The position numbers and the translations under genes were made by a program. A stretch of 64,000 nt of DNA. It comes from Oryzias latipes. Its lineage: Eukaryota; Chordata; Actinopteri; Beloniformes; Adrianichthyidae. Shown piece after piece: positions 26,501 to 40,344 of the stretch. The DNA is taken from NCBI RefSeq assembly GCF_002234675.1, contig NC_019859.2:4371240-4435239 (forward strand), given 5' to 3'. Below the pieces are notes generated by a model. It was not told the origin of the DNA. It worked only from the letters and a program-made list of their open reading frames with translations, and ran no database searches. Each line of letters opens with the position of its first letter. Position 1 is the first letter of the stretch.

Positions 26501-27162
26501 GACAGGGATGTCCAGTTAGCTTAGTCTGTTTAGTTTGGCAGTCAGAGATTGGATTTTATGTTTTTGTGCAATTATCAGTGTGAAGCTCATTAGGACAACT
26601 GTGTTGCGATATTGGACAATATAAATAAAATTGAACTGATTTTTCACAGCTGCATATGCAGAAGATCCTTTCAAAATAAAATACTCTCAAATAAAGCCTT
26701 CATGGTGCAAAGTTGTGCTTGAAGACAAACACCAAGAATCTGCACAACACTTTACAATTCAACCAACTCCTCAGACAAACATATCCCACTTCTTCTACCT
26801 AATACCCACTTTTTCAAATTAAGAGCTTTTTGATTAAATCGTAGGATTTTTTTTACCTTACCTTTTCCTATGTAGAGATTTTTTTCTCCATCTTTTCCAG
26901 TAATGCAATTTTTTTAGTTCCAAACTTGAATGTCTCGTTTTTAAACAACTGTTTCTATGTCTTCGTGGCTTGTGTGACATTAGTTAATTTCATTTTGATT
27001 CCACAGAAAAACTAGAAATAATTTACTTTTTGTGTTAGTTTTGTCATCATAGATTCTAGATTAAAGAAAACTTGCCACTGATTTTTTTTTAAACATCTAA
27101 CGGTTCAAATCACACTTGTTATAGTCAAATCAAATATTTCTTACCTTTCTTTTTAGTTGCAG
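23575..27162 (+). other. Integrin A intron 1
   Basis: No exon is seen. The first part matches unit B up to at least 23,999. An end of the hAT family found at 39449 (cgttacacccctac) lies at about 24,350. A fish dispersed repeat lies at 26,105-26,440. Otherwise the sequence is AT-rich and unremarkable. Confidence 0.6.
26105..26440. repeat. Teleost dispersed repeat (SINE/LINE 3'-tail type)
   Basis: Phrases such as cttcctcccaccgtccaaaa, acatgctttacag, and ggcgacctgtccagggtg mark a repeat found very widely in teleost genomes. This is assigned from general familiarity, not from a search. It lies in integrin A intron 1. Confidence 0.65.
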
Positions 27163-27539
27163 TCTTCCCGGGTTCTTTGGCTTTCAACATTGGAACAACA
27201 GATCCCAAAGTCTTTTCTGGAGAGAAGAATGATTTTTTTGGATATAAAGTGCTTCAGATGAAATCAGCTGAGAAGATGGGGTATGTTTTTATTCGCTGAA
27301 GACTTTCAGAAAGCCCTTTTTTAATGATCACTTGTGGTTCAACTAGACACACTACTCTCAATAAATTTGGGATATTGCTTTTCCGATGTGGTATGAATAT
27401 AAATCAAATGCATGAAAGCTACTTTTGATATTACTAATGGGAAGAAACTGCATTTTTAGTAGTTTGAGATGTATTACCCAAAAAATCAAGACAATATTAA
27501 AGGCAGCCCCAAGTAACAGAAACTGACCATGTCAAAAGA

Positions 27540-28830
27540 GGGTTTTCTGGCATTTCTTTCAATAACAGCTTGATAGGGACGTGTCCTGCTCCTCACTAAC
27601 CTCATGATGTTGCTCTGAGGCGTTCCACTCTTCCACAAGTTCTGCCAGGTCACTTGGAGGTGAGGTCAGATCATCCATTCTCTGCTTCAGCTGGTCCCAG
27701 GCCTGCTCTATGGGGTTCAGGTAAATGGAAAATGGCGTATACTTGTAGAGCGCTTTTCTACCTTCTTCAAAGGCCCAAAGCACTTTACAGTCCCATACAC
27801 ACATTCACCCATTCACACGCACTGGTGGGGGCTTCGCTGCCGAACACTGGCACCAACCTTCCACCAGAGGCAAGGTGGGGTTCAGTGTCTTGCCCAAGGA
27901 CACTTCGACACATTGGGGGGGCAAGGCAGTAATCAAATCTGGAATATTCCAATCAGAGTTCGACCGCCCCACCACTGTACCACAGCCGCCCGTCGGAGGT
28001 CATTGCTGGCTAAACCATATGAGTCACACCCAGTTCCAGATGTCCAGCTGTGACTATTCTGGTGGTGGAGCATTATCCTCCATGAATGAAAGTTGGGGTG
28101 AGCTGGTGGGATTGGGGGACAATGATGTTCCTGAGGTAAGAATGTGCACTGACTGGGCCATCAACAATAACCAAATGGGTTTTAGTCTGACTGGTGATGC
28201 CTGACTGTAGCACCTCCTCCACCAAAGCCAACTCTGGGGACCATGTTGACCTTGGCATGTTGGTCACCTCGCCTTCTCCAGCATCACTGACAACCATCAT
28301 TTCTGTGCAAAGTGACCCGACACTCATCAGTGAACTGGACAGTAGACCATTGCTGCTCTGTCCAGGTCACATGGTCTTCTTAAGATGTTCATGGGGATGT
28401 CTTGGTGTCAGTGAAGTCACCTGTAATAGCCATCTGGCATTCAAGTCAAAACGTCTGAGTCCAATGGTTTGTCTGGGAACCCTAGTACCCCTAACATCTG
28501 GTAAACGGACCTGCAGCTGTGTGGCGTTTGGTAAACCATGTCTTGAGTGATGAGGTCCTAATCGTCATGGTGGTGGTCTGTCAATGGTGAGGCTCCACTT
28601 CTGGTCTGTCAGAAACTTTGCCAGTAGTTCTGTGTCTTGATGCAAGGGTGCTGATGATACATTGAGACTCACCAAGTTCACCTAAAACATCTGACTGTCT
28701 ACTACCAACCAGAAGGCACACATGATGTTGTGTTTTCATGGTTGAATGATGATCTTGGAATGACTTGCTGCCAAAATCAGCTTTTTATACCCACAGAATC
28801 TTGGCATTGATGTCACATTGACAGTTTATT
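27540..28830 (-). mobile_element. Tc1-like transposon, degenerate, antisense
   Basis: Read on the minus strand from about 28,800 to 27,560, the pieces resemble a Tc1-type transposase. They include an N-terminal region with TTGKVSDRPEVEP, a central FTDESR-like part near 28,340, and the C-terminal LNPIEQAWDQLKQRM at about 27,720-27,680 (the D-D-E family ending). Frameshifts are many. It is interrupted by another repeat at 27,725-27,990. It lies in integrin A intron 2. Confidence 0.75.
27725..27990 (-). repeat. Fish dispersed repeat nested in the Tc1 remnant
   Basis: Contains gcccaaagcactttacag, cacattcacccattcac and cagtgtcttgcccaaggac, a short repeat very common in fish. A second copy in the other orientation lies at 32,500-32,660, sharing gaaggtagaaaaagcgct and the tatacgccattt end. 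Confidence 0.65.
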
Positions 28831-29893
28831 TTTATTTTTAACAGTATCGTGGTTTTGGCCCCGATAGGTAAGACACACTGTACACAATGAGACTAATATG
28901 TGGAAAACAGAAAACACAGTGTTTCTTTCACCCCAATTCCTCTTTATCTTGAAACTCTGTGAAGTGAAACACTGTGTTTACAACATTCCCCAAGTTTTTC
29001 CGCAATATCCCTAAATTATTGTGAGTATTGTAAGTTTTACGTCATGTGGCTAATATATGTAACCATATGTACTTTTCTTAACCTGATAGCTTAACTGTGA
29101 TCCACAGAATTATTATCACGGCACCTCTGAGCTTAAACAGATCCGGGAAAGTATGCAAATACAGCCACGAAGGAAAGTCAAGTTGCCAGACTTCCCAGGG
29201 TATGAACCTCTAACACTCTCAATCCCCGTAATCAAATAAAAAAAAACAAAAATACTTCAATAAAATGTAAATAGGGAGCATTTGATGAATGTGACTACAA
29301 AGCTTTTTTTTTCTAAATTTGTTCTGTCCAACAGCTGAGCAAACAGAAGAGACCTGAAGGTCTCTTGTGTTGGACATATTTTACTTTTACAATAGGGGTT
29401 ATGAATCTTCTGACACATGAGGTGTATATTTGTATATTTTGTATATGAAGCTAAACGTTTTTCTTATAAATGTAGCCAACCACAAAGCTTGTTGATTACC
29501 TTAATTTTACTTTGACAGAGTTTCTGGAATCAAACAGAACTGTGATCAAGCACTTGGGTTTGTCAATAGCTGCTAAACCCACTGGATCTGAGTTCACAGT
29601 AAGAGCTCCTCACATTCTGAGGGATCTTTAGGGGACATTCCAACTGGATTTCTCTTTCATCTTCTGTTATAGGTGTGCAGTCCAAGTGTTGTCCATGAAT
29701 GCTATGGGAACTCCTACCTCAACAGTTGGTGTTTTAGCATGAAAGATAATCTTTCCTCCATTTTTAAACCAGGTTTCCAAGGTGACAGAAATGGAAATGA
29801 CGTATTCTGTCCTGTCCATGTTTGCTCTGCTCTTAATCAAATGTGCTAAACCACATATTTTTTCCAGAGTGCACCAAGAATAAAGTAGACCTG

Positions 29894-31344
29894 GGGCCTC
29901 ATTTATAAACGTTGCGTACGCACAAAAGAAGGCGTACGCCACTCTCTACGCAATAGTTGAGATTTATAAAAAGCAAACTTGACGGGAAAATGTGCGGTCC
30001 TCCACGCAAGCTCTGACCCAGGCGTACGCACAAAAACGGGTGAAATGAGAAACGGCGACACCGTCGGCAGATGGAAGAAACACGTGAAAGTGACAGTGTG
30101 CGCCAAATCGTGCTGGCATGTGCTGTGCTACACAATGTGGCACAGCTTAAAAACGTGCCTCTACCCCCTGGCGCTGATTGCTGTGTTGGCTCCGACCCTG
30201 AACCCCATCCCCACGCATTTGAGCCAAACGCTGCTGCTGTGCGCCAGCGTTTGGAAGTGATGCGTCGCTTGTAAAGAAAAAGAGGTGTGGAAAGTATTAT
30301 TTATTTAAGAATTCCCTCATCGTGCAGTTTATTTCAGTCAGGGCGATCTTGATTTCGCCCAACTCCTTGGCCACCTCTCTGATTGAACTACTGACTTCCC
30401 TCTGCATTTCAAGGACTGCATCGGTGAGGACGCGTCCACTGCTGGAGGGTTGAGAGCCGCGTGCCGTGGAGACGCTGGGTCCAGACGGCTGCTCAGCTGC
30501 AGCATCGTAACCACTGGCCCCGCTGGAACACCCAGCAACTAAAATAAAATTGTTCTATATTAATAATCTGTAATTGTGTAGCCTGCATACATGTGACTTG
30601 ACTGCATTCATTTGAATTATTTCTCTTTCCTGTGTCACCCTGACCCTGGCGTGTCGGCGTCCCCTCCGTCTCAGTCAGGTGACTGAGGCGGAGGAGGACG
30701 CCGATAAGGGGGACTTAATAGGGATTCCCCAATAATAGCGGCCAGTTTCTCATCAAGAGGGGTCAGCTCCGGTCCCCCCCCCCCCCCCCCCCCCCCCCCA
30801 CCCGGCGGACACACTCTGCCGATGCAGCGCTAGACGTTTTTTTGCCTCGACTTTGATGTCCGATCATTTCTTTCATTTCTTTTTTATTTCGGCCACGGTC
30901 CGAGGTTGTGAGGCTACAGCATTTACGGCGTCTGCCACCGTTTGCCGCTCACGTGCCTTTTTGGCATTAGTAATGCCCACACTGTGCCCTCCAAACAACA
31001 TTCTTCTCCTCTTTTCCACCTCGCCAACGATAACTTCTACTTCACATTGAGTGAAGTTACGTTTTTTTGATTTCCTCTCTGTGTTTGCCATGATTTAGCA
31101 AGCCATGAATATTAATTTGTGGGCGTTTCACGGACTATTTATGGGCAACTATGGGCGTGTCATGTAGCCGCAAAAAGCTGCGCTGCATTTAGAATCGGTT
31201 GTGATTTATAAAGGGAAAGATGCGTAGGATGTGCGTGCGCACGGTTTAATAAATCCGAATATTTCTGTGCGTACGCACGTCCTACGTTTCATCCGTACGC
31301 CACTTCTGACGCAAATCCTACGCAAAGTTTTATAAATGAGGCCC
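29894..31344. mobile_element. PIF/Harbinger element, copy 2, inside the integrin I-domain exon
   Basis: A 1,451-bp element with the same ends as copy 1 and ctg target duplications at 29891-29893 and 31345-31347. Plus 30071-30274 encodes a transposase C-terminus (ACAVLHNVAQLKNVPLP). Minus 31091-30873 encodes the start of the Myb/SANT-like partner protein, and minus-strand sequence to about 30,340 encodes its C-terminal coiled part. Frameshifts and a Trp-to-stop change break the latter. A poly(C) run of more than 20 bases lies near 30,774-30,799. Reading from the integrin frame into the element gives a stop after four extra codons. Confidence 0.93.
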
Positions 31345-32499
31345 CTGGTCTTTCTGTTTGACGGCTCACGCAGCATGACTGAACAAGACTTTGAAAAAAA
31401 CAAAGATTTCATTGAGAGTATAATGAAAAGTTTACCCAACACAACAATCAAGGTCAGTAAAGCGCAGCAACATTTACAGATTAGTTTACATCAGTCACAT
31501 TGTTATCATCAGTAATGTGGATGTTTTATTACTCGTGCTTCAGTTTGCAGCAGTTCAGTTCTCCACCACCTTCAGGACAGTTTTTGACTTCAACGACCAC
31601 GCCGCAGGGAGAGCTATGGAGAAACTGAAGAAGGAAAAGCACATGATGGCACTCACTAACACATATGGAGCCCTTCAGTTTATCTTGTGAGTAACTTCAC
31701 AGCTAGTGAGAGAGCTGTTCAAACTTGATATTGTTGTGAAGTGAAAGCTACACAAAGCTTTCTGTGTGACGGGTGTCACTGATGTTGGTTCCAGAACTAA
31801 CCTGTTTGAAAACAAATCAGCGGGTGCCACCCCTAATGCAACTCAAGTTCTGGTTCTCATCACGGACGGAGATCCCAGTGATCCTTACAAGAATGCAAGT
31901 CTTAAAACATATGAGGAGAAGAACATCATTCGGTTTGTCATCGGGGTAAGTTATAAATAAAAAAATAGAAATGTGTGTTTATTGAATTAGTGGAGAAGCT
32001 GTTTGCTAAAATTTGTAGGAAACATTAACAGTCTAGTAAATGTGTGAGATTTATTGTCCTGAAGATATCAAATGTCTGACCCATTATGGTGTTTTGGCAA
32101 AGTTATCATTTCAGTGTTTTGGTTTTAGGTAAAAATTGACAGCATGGAGAAAATTAAACCCATTGCTTCAGAGCCAAAGGACAAAAATGTTTTTAAAATT
32201 GAGGACTATCAGGGCCTTGATGGGATTAAAAAAAACTTCCAAAATAAGATCTTCAACATGGAAGGTAGTTTTTTTTTTCATTATCTTTTTTATACCTTTT
32301 CTTCAAGTTTGTATCTGATCTTCCATCCTCCATCAGTAAGTAGTAAGTAACCCGGTGTGATCTTCTTCAGGGTCCAAAGCTGCTCTGGCAGGAGACTTAA
32401 CTAATGAAATGTCTCAGAGTGGATTCAGTGCTGCCTATCACGGGGTGAGTGATGCTAAATACTACCAGCACTTTTTAATGATTCCAAGAATACATCAAT

Positions 32500-32660
32500 G
32501 TTGAAGTATTTAGCATGAAAGGGCATGAAATGGGGTGCAGCCACCACGAGTGTGTGAATGTGTGCGTGCTTGGGTGAATGGGACTGTGACTGTAAAGCAT
32601 TTTGGGCCTTCGAGGAAGGTAGAAAAAGCGCTATACAAGTATACGCCATTTACCATATGA
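32500..32660 (+). repeat. Fish dispersed repeat in integrin A intron 10
   Basis: Same family as 27,725-27,990 in opposite orientation: gtgaatgtgtgcgtgcttgg, gcattttgggccttcgagg and the tatacgccatttaccat end. Confidence 0.6.
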
Positions 32661-34595
32661 CATTTTTTTTTCAAAAGGTAAAAACAGGCCTGAGCAACAC
32701 ACCTGTGCCATCAACTACAAGAGACAGAAAATAAAACACTTTACCATCAGAATTTTGATAATGGTTCTCGGTAAATCGCATACATGTAATATTGTATGTT
32801 CCACAGTTTATTCATCATTACCAGATTAGCATAAAAAAATTCATATCTAAACAGCTGGCCAAACCTACTTTATGATCACTCGTTACAACTGGAGGCAATG
32901 TGCAGTAAAAGTGTCTCAAGAAACAATAACTATCCAACCTGAGATGAGAGGTTTGTGTTTCCAAGTGGTTATTACCATTGACAGGACACCCTGGTCCTGG
33001 GCTCAGTGGGATCAAACAGCTGGCGTGGTTCTCTGGAAGAGCGTCATCATCAACATGAAAAACAGATTTCAGATCCAGACATGGAAATGGACTCCTACAT
33101 GGGTAAACTTTCCACAGGCTGCTTTGTGAATATGTGCCTGTTTGAAATCAGCTTAAATGTTTAATGTCAGTCTAACTTGATGGAAAATAATGCTGCAGGA
33201 TTCAGTTTATCCACTGGGGAGAGGAATGGAGTTCCTCTGTATTTCTCAGGCGCTCCCCGGTTTCAGCACACTGGACAGGTTGTGGTTTTCAATCGAACTG
33301 GAGAACGATGGATGGTACAGCAGAGACTAGAGGGGAGCAAGGAAACGCCATAAAATTATACCTACTGGAATTCAAATGGAGAAGGTGAAAATACTTGTGC
33401 TCGACAAATGACTTGATGCTGCTTGGAAAGTTTTCTGGAAAAAAAAAGTTCACTCACTTTCATGATTACTAAGAGGAAACCACTGAACTTCCTGGCAACA
33501 CCACAAACCTGAGCATTAACGGAAAACTTCAAAAAGCAGTTCAATTGCCTAAAACACCACTAATACAGACATTATATTCCTCAGGTTGGTTCCTATTTTG
33601 GCGCAGAGCTCTGCACTGTAGATATTGATTTGGATGATAGCACTGACTTTCTGTTGGTGGGAGCTCCAATGTTTTACGAGCCTCTACAAAAAACAGAGGG
33701 AAAAGTCTATGTCTACACTCTGACTGATCAGGTGGGTCATCGTGAGACTGAAAGAGTCAGCATTATTGACACACTGATTTAGAAACAGAGGACATATTTG
33801 ATTCCTGTAGATGCAACTGGAAATGAAGCTGAACGTGACGGCTCCATCCATGGGGAGATTTGGCACCACCCTATCCAGTCTTGCTGATCTGAATGGAGAT
33901 GGACTCCGAGATGTAGCAGTTGGGGCCCCTCTGGAAGACGATAACCATGGAGCCGTGTACATATACCTCGGAGATCGAAAACGTGGGATACGCCACACCT
34001 TCAGCCAGGTGACAAAAAGACTGAGTCTGAAACATCTACTTAAGCAAATGGATCAATGCTTTGATTTTGTTTTCAATCCTCTATTTTAGTTTAATCTTCA
34101 GGGGACAAACACAAACAAATTCAGAGAAACGTTTAAAGGGAATGGAACAGAAATTCAGTAAAACTGAGTTGATGAGAGGTCTTGCAATGCACAGCAAACA
34201 GTCCAGGATACCTCACCCTTCTTCAGCTGTGTTGGCACCAGCATCTGTGACCCACAATCAAAAGAAGGCAGTTTTAGACAATGGATAGATGGCTGCATTT
34301 AAAAACATTAGGTTACTTTCAATGTGAAACTAAAAGATTCCAGATGAACTGGCTCCTATGTGGATTTAACGCAAAGACCTTGGGCTCCTGCTTAGATTTC
34401 CAGCAGGACTCATTATTACCTCAGTCTATAGCAGAGACTCCCCCTGGTATGAAAGGTCTGTAATGCCCCTCCAGCGCTCACATTATTTCCTAGTTCAATT
34501 GCCCGTATCCTACTTCTATACTGTAGATGCAAAGAAAAACCTCTAATAGCAACGTCTTTTTAGGACAGAAAAAATCTGAATCAAAAATATGAATA

Positions 34596-35455
<860 letters not shown>

Positions 35456-36059
35456 TCAGTATATATTTTTATGTAAAAAATGTCATAAAGATGAAAAAGG
35501 TTCTCTTTATGTTTTAGAGAATCAGTGGAAAGAGTTTTGAACCTGCAATGAAGCTGTTTGGGCTAGCCATTGATGGACATGGAGACCTTGGAAACGATGG
35601 GCTTCCAGACATTGTGATTGGATCACAGGGAGCTGCTGTTGTTTTAAGGTATGCCTATAGTGAACTCTGTATGTGATTCCTGTATGCATGGTTTTTTAGG
35701 GTTAATACTTGATCATTAACTTTTTTGTAAAGATACATTTAAATATATTTTTTTAAACATTTTTTTTGTTAGACATCAAACTAGCATCACAGCTGACCAT
35801 TAGGAATGTCGAGGAAACAATCCTCCAGACAGACAGTGTGACACTTGGATTTCTTAGAAAAATAACACTAAATTGACAATCATGCTCAAAGTGCTCAGTG
35901 TGCTGTGTGTGTGTGTACTAAATGTAAAAGTGCCAATGTGTCAATTGGTCAAACTTTTTAATATCAACTTAAGTCAGGGTTCTGTGGTACATCTCAAGCA
36001 GTGGCTTGCCCTCCCATTAATACTAGATAGTTCACAAGTCCTCAGCCTCTTTCCCTGCG

Positions 36060-36870
36060 GCTAGCATACAGTCTTAGGTTGCTGGTATGTATCGCGAAGA
36101 GCTTTTCGTGTCGACAGCTCTTCGCTGGGGACAGAGCAACTCCTGGGTATATGTCACATTTCATGGACATCAAAAGTGTTTTTTCACAACCTCATTGAGT
36201 TTCTTATGAAGGATTTTAGAAACCTGTTGAAGTTTTACAGCTCCAAGTATTCAGCGATCCATGTGTATGGCATTAAGTCATAGGCTTTTTTGTAATCAAT
36301 TCAGGCAATACACAGGTTGGTAAGTCATGACTTGCAGTCTTCAGTGGCTGTTCTGTCAATAAGGAGTTGGTGTTTGACTCCTCTGGTATCTCCACCAATG
36401 CTCTTCTGTTCTACTCATGTATAGATCCATGTGCCCAATTATTTTGGTTGCAATGATGCATAAGGGATCCTTCTGGATCAAGATAGTTCCCTCTTCCGTT
36501 AGCCATTCGGGGCTAGTCCCATCTTTTGGCAGCTGGTTCAGTTGTGTTGCCAGGCGCTCATGCAGTGCAATGAGTTGAGCCAGCCTTTAACCAGTGGGTG
36601 TGTATCATGTCAGGGCTCAGTGCTGTCCAGTTTTTCATGCGTGAGGATCTCTCTTGGAGGTCTGCCACTGTGGTGATCACAAGTTTCTGTCCTCAGATGT
36701 TCATCCCTCAGAAAGACAAGTTCTGGTTGGGAGTTTGATACAGCCCCTATGCTGGCCTGGTGTTCTGGTTCTCCTATTTGAGTTGCATTTGAGTTGTACC
36801 TCTTCAATCTGAAGTTGTGGTATCAGTTGCCATTTGTGGATTTTGGAACGTTAAGCTACCAGTTGCTTTG
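36060..36870 (-). mobile_element. R4/Dong-like non-LTR retrotransposon fragment, antisense
   Basis: Minus-strand translation in shifting frames gives DMIHTHWLKA, ERLATQLNQLP, PEWLTEEGTILIQKDP and, further on, IDYKKAYD. This is the look of the reverse transcriptase of R4/Dong-type elements. Many frameshifts make it an old copy. It lies in integrin A intron 15. Confidence 0.65.
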
Positions 36871-39448
36871 CAGTAAACCTTGTGGATTTCAAAGCAAACT
36901 GTTTCTATATGTAATCTGATCAGGATTATTTGAGTAGTCGCATTCCAACAGAACCAACACACTGGATTATTTTATTGTTTATTGCCCCCCTGGGAATTGA
37001 ATCCTGATTTCCAATGTGCTATCCATACTTTTTTTTATCTTTTTTATTTTCTTTATGTTCCAATCAATCTATATGTATCGTAGATGTTTTGTCTTGTTTT
37101 TGTTGTTGTTGTTGTGATTGCTTGACTTAAACCAATTGTACAATTTTCCTTCATGGGATGTGTTCCAGCTCCAAGCCAGTCTATAATGTTGCAGCTTCCG
37201 TGTCATTCCATCCTGAAATGATAAGTATCGAGAAAATCGACTGCGTGAGCAATGCCCATGAAGTTCTTCCCATGGTCAACCTAACAACGTGCTTTGAGTT
37301 GAAAGAGGCAACAAAGAGCGTAACAGGTAGAAGAACCAGACTCAGAAATGAAATATATTTTAAAAAATGGCTGAAAATAATATGATTTTTGGACCTGCTG
37401 TATGTATTTGTAGAAAAAGCTAACTCCGCCATAAGAATCCTTCTCAGCATGGATTTGATGAAACAAACCCATCGAGGATTCTTCAATCCAACTTATAATA
37501 AAACCAAGAGTCTTCACATGCACTGCAACTTAACCACACAAGTGACATGTTTCAACCATTCAGTCTACTTGCCGGTATGCCATTTTATATAATACTGCCT
37601 TTCTAAACTTTCTCAAGTATGTCCACACTGGTTTAAACTCCTCTTTTTGTCTGCAGAAATGTGTAAAAGACACTCTATCCCCTATCAGCGTTAAGTTAAG
37701 CTTCTCCCAGCCTGATAATGACAACGCAAGTGCTGTCCTAAACGTGGACAGTAAGAAGGAGGCCATTTTTGAGGTGTGTACTCTGAAAAATGTAACAATT
37801 TGTAACGGTGGGTCATGCCTTAAAAAAGCTAAAAAGGATACATTTGTCAAAAGATGTTGGAACAAGTGGGGTAATGTTAAGCCAGGTCGGATTCATTTTC
37901 TTATTCTAACCTTGAATTTTTACTGACAAAAATCCAACAAAACATTGAGCAAAATTAAAAGGATATTACAACTATGTAAAGGTTTTTATAAAACTTAGTA
38001 AACTTAAAGAAATGTCATTAATTATGGGAGCTTTTTTTTATTTGTTTCTAAAGAACTGTACCAAATGGATCAGAGAAAAAGTTGCGTTCATGTGTTTCTT
38101 CACCTCACTAGAATAAACACTAATTATAATCAGAAACATGTATTCATTTTGAGGCTTTTAATCATCCTGGTTAACAACAGTGTTGACTTGTGTCGACCTT
38201 CAGTGTTTACATTCTTTCGACTACCATTACTCATTTATGCAGTTAATGTCATTCCAGAGGATCCTGAAGTGGAGAAAAGCCAGCTTGCACTGATACACAA
38301 CACTTATCGTAGTGAAGTTTTTATGCAATCAATACAAATTAGCCAAACTTGTCACAGAGAAAAGGTTAGCACCAGAATCAGCTAATTCCCATTGACCATG
38401 TCAAACAGTCTGAGAGTTGTAGATGTCAAGAGCGTGTGTTATTTAGGTATCTCCTGTGACATCTCTGGTGTTGAAGGGTTAAGATCAGGGTTGTGGCAGT
38501 AATAAGTAGCACAAAATGAATAGTGTTTTTCTTTTTTTAACAGATTCCATTTGAGAAACAATGCAAAAATAATGACACTTGCATTGCTGAACTGGATGTA
38601 GATTTCAACTTCATGTAAGTATATTCAACATACACGGAACAGCCATTCTGCCACTGTCTCTGACTAGATGCTCTTTCAATCTACAAGGACGCCAACGCTG
38701 TTGGTGTCCGACCAGAGTTACTTCAACGTTTCCATAGTACTGGTCAATAAAGGGGACGACTCATACAACACCAGCCTCACTGTGCTCCACTCTCCTGGCC
38801 TTTCCTTTTCCAGTATGAATGTCACAAAGGTGATTCAAACTTTCTGTCTATGAACAGGGTCATTCTTAAGAGTTTTTGGCAGCAGCATTGATCCATCAAA
38901 AAAACTGTCACAAATATATATGTAAAGGGTTTGAACTCAGCCTTTTTCTTTCCTTTAAAAGGCCACAAGACAAACTTTGTATGAGTGCTATGATCTGAAA
39001 GAAGTGCGTGACAGAACTCAGTGTGGCATCAGCCGTCCTGTGTACCGCAGCGGCTCCAAGGTTAGTTCCAATAGGCATGTTGACACCATTCCTAAAACGA
39101 GTCAAAACCAGCAGTTTCTCCAGTGTGTTTGATTCGGGCTTGTTTAGGGCTAACATCAGCATCTCTTGTGTCCATCAAGGCAACATTCCAGTCGTCTTTC
39201 CATGTCATTAAGGATATTGATTGGAATGACACAATGACAATGACCGTCTTTGGCAAAAGGTATGCACGTGAGCTAATACGTTTCGGTTCATTGCCAAAGT
39301 ATTTTTTGTAATGGAGACAACTGTGTGTCCACAGTGATAACACAAACTCCAGCACGATTGATTCTGTGACCAAAACCATTAAGGTACAATATGAAATCAG
39401 GATGGTGATCGCAGTGTAAGTTTTCCTTTTCTTATCAACTGTTTAAAT

Positions 39449-40146
39449 TAGGGGTGAAACAATCAATTGATCATTTGATGAATTGATTTATCCAACCAGA
39501 TCAATCTGTCTGCGGCAAGGTGTGATTCAAATCAAACTATTCCATTATAAAACTGTTTCAAAATGAAATAAATTTATTATGGAAAATACCATTTGAATTG
39601 AGGTGCGGTAGGTTTTATTTTACTTTAAACTAAAAATGACGAAGTGACATGGACTGTAATGATGAACATTTTTTTCTGCCATCACAGCGAACAATACACA
39701 CATGATGACAGCAAAATATCATCAACCATCATTCCAGTTCAACTTGTGGAAACTCTTTGAATTTAGCAAAGACGTGACCATGCAGTGTGGTAGAATGTTC
39801 TATATTACATTTGGATTATTTAATTTGAAAAAACAACAGTAAAACAACTTTATGAAATGTGAATGGATTTGCCCAAACTTCTTGTCTACTTGTTTGTTTT
39901 CACGCATATTAAATTTACACTTCATTGTTTTGAATAAATACAGAGAATCTGCAAAACTTTATCTGCACTGTTCAGTAGCCAGGTATTTATCTCTGAGTCA
40001 CACTGTTTGAATTTTTGGCAAAAGATGTCCTGGATCCATTTTAGGTAAGAGAAAAGGATTGAACCAATATTGACAATAAATTGTATAATCAAACCCAAAT
40101 TATAATATTAATTGAATTGTTGTTATAATGAATCGTTACACCCCTA
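39449..40146. mobile_element. hAT-type element of 698 bp with perfect 8-bp target duplication
   Basis: Ends taggggtgaaacaatca and tgaatcgttacacccctA are near-perfect inverses. The 8-base sequence gtttaaat stands directly outside both ends (39441-39448 and 40147-40154). No transposase frame is seen. Relatives are present as fragments at about 24,350 and 1,950-2,175. It lies in integrin A intron 23. Confidence 0.8.
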
Positions 40147-40344
40147 GTTTAAATATTTCACAAAATTTCACAAAAACAGATCCTGTTAGTTATTGAATGT
40201 TTACAAAAGAATTTTGTCAAACCGAGTCTTCTTTCATAGAAAAGAGGACAGTGTCTCCTACCTGAACTTCACAACAAAGGATACAAAACCCAAAAAAATG
40301 GTCATTACTTACCAGGTGAGACACCAGCAGCATCCTTCCCTCTG

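Noticed and set aside
29899-30538. Short frames on both strands taken as host genes within the integrin
   Set aside because: They recur at 20,530-21,170 and belong to the Harbinger element.
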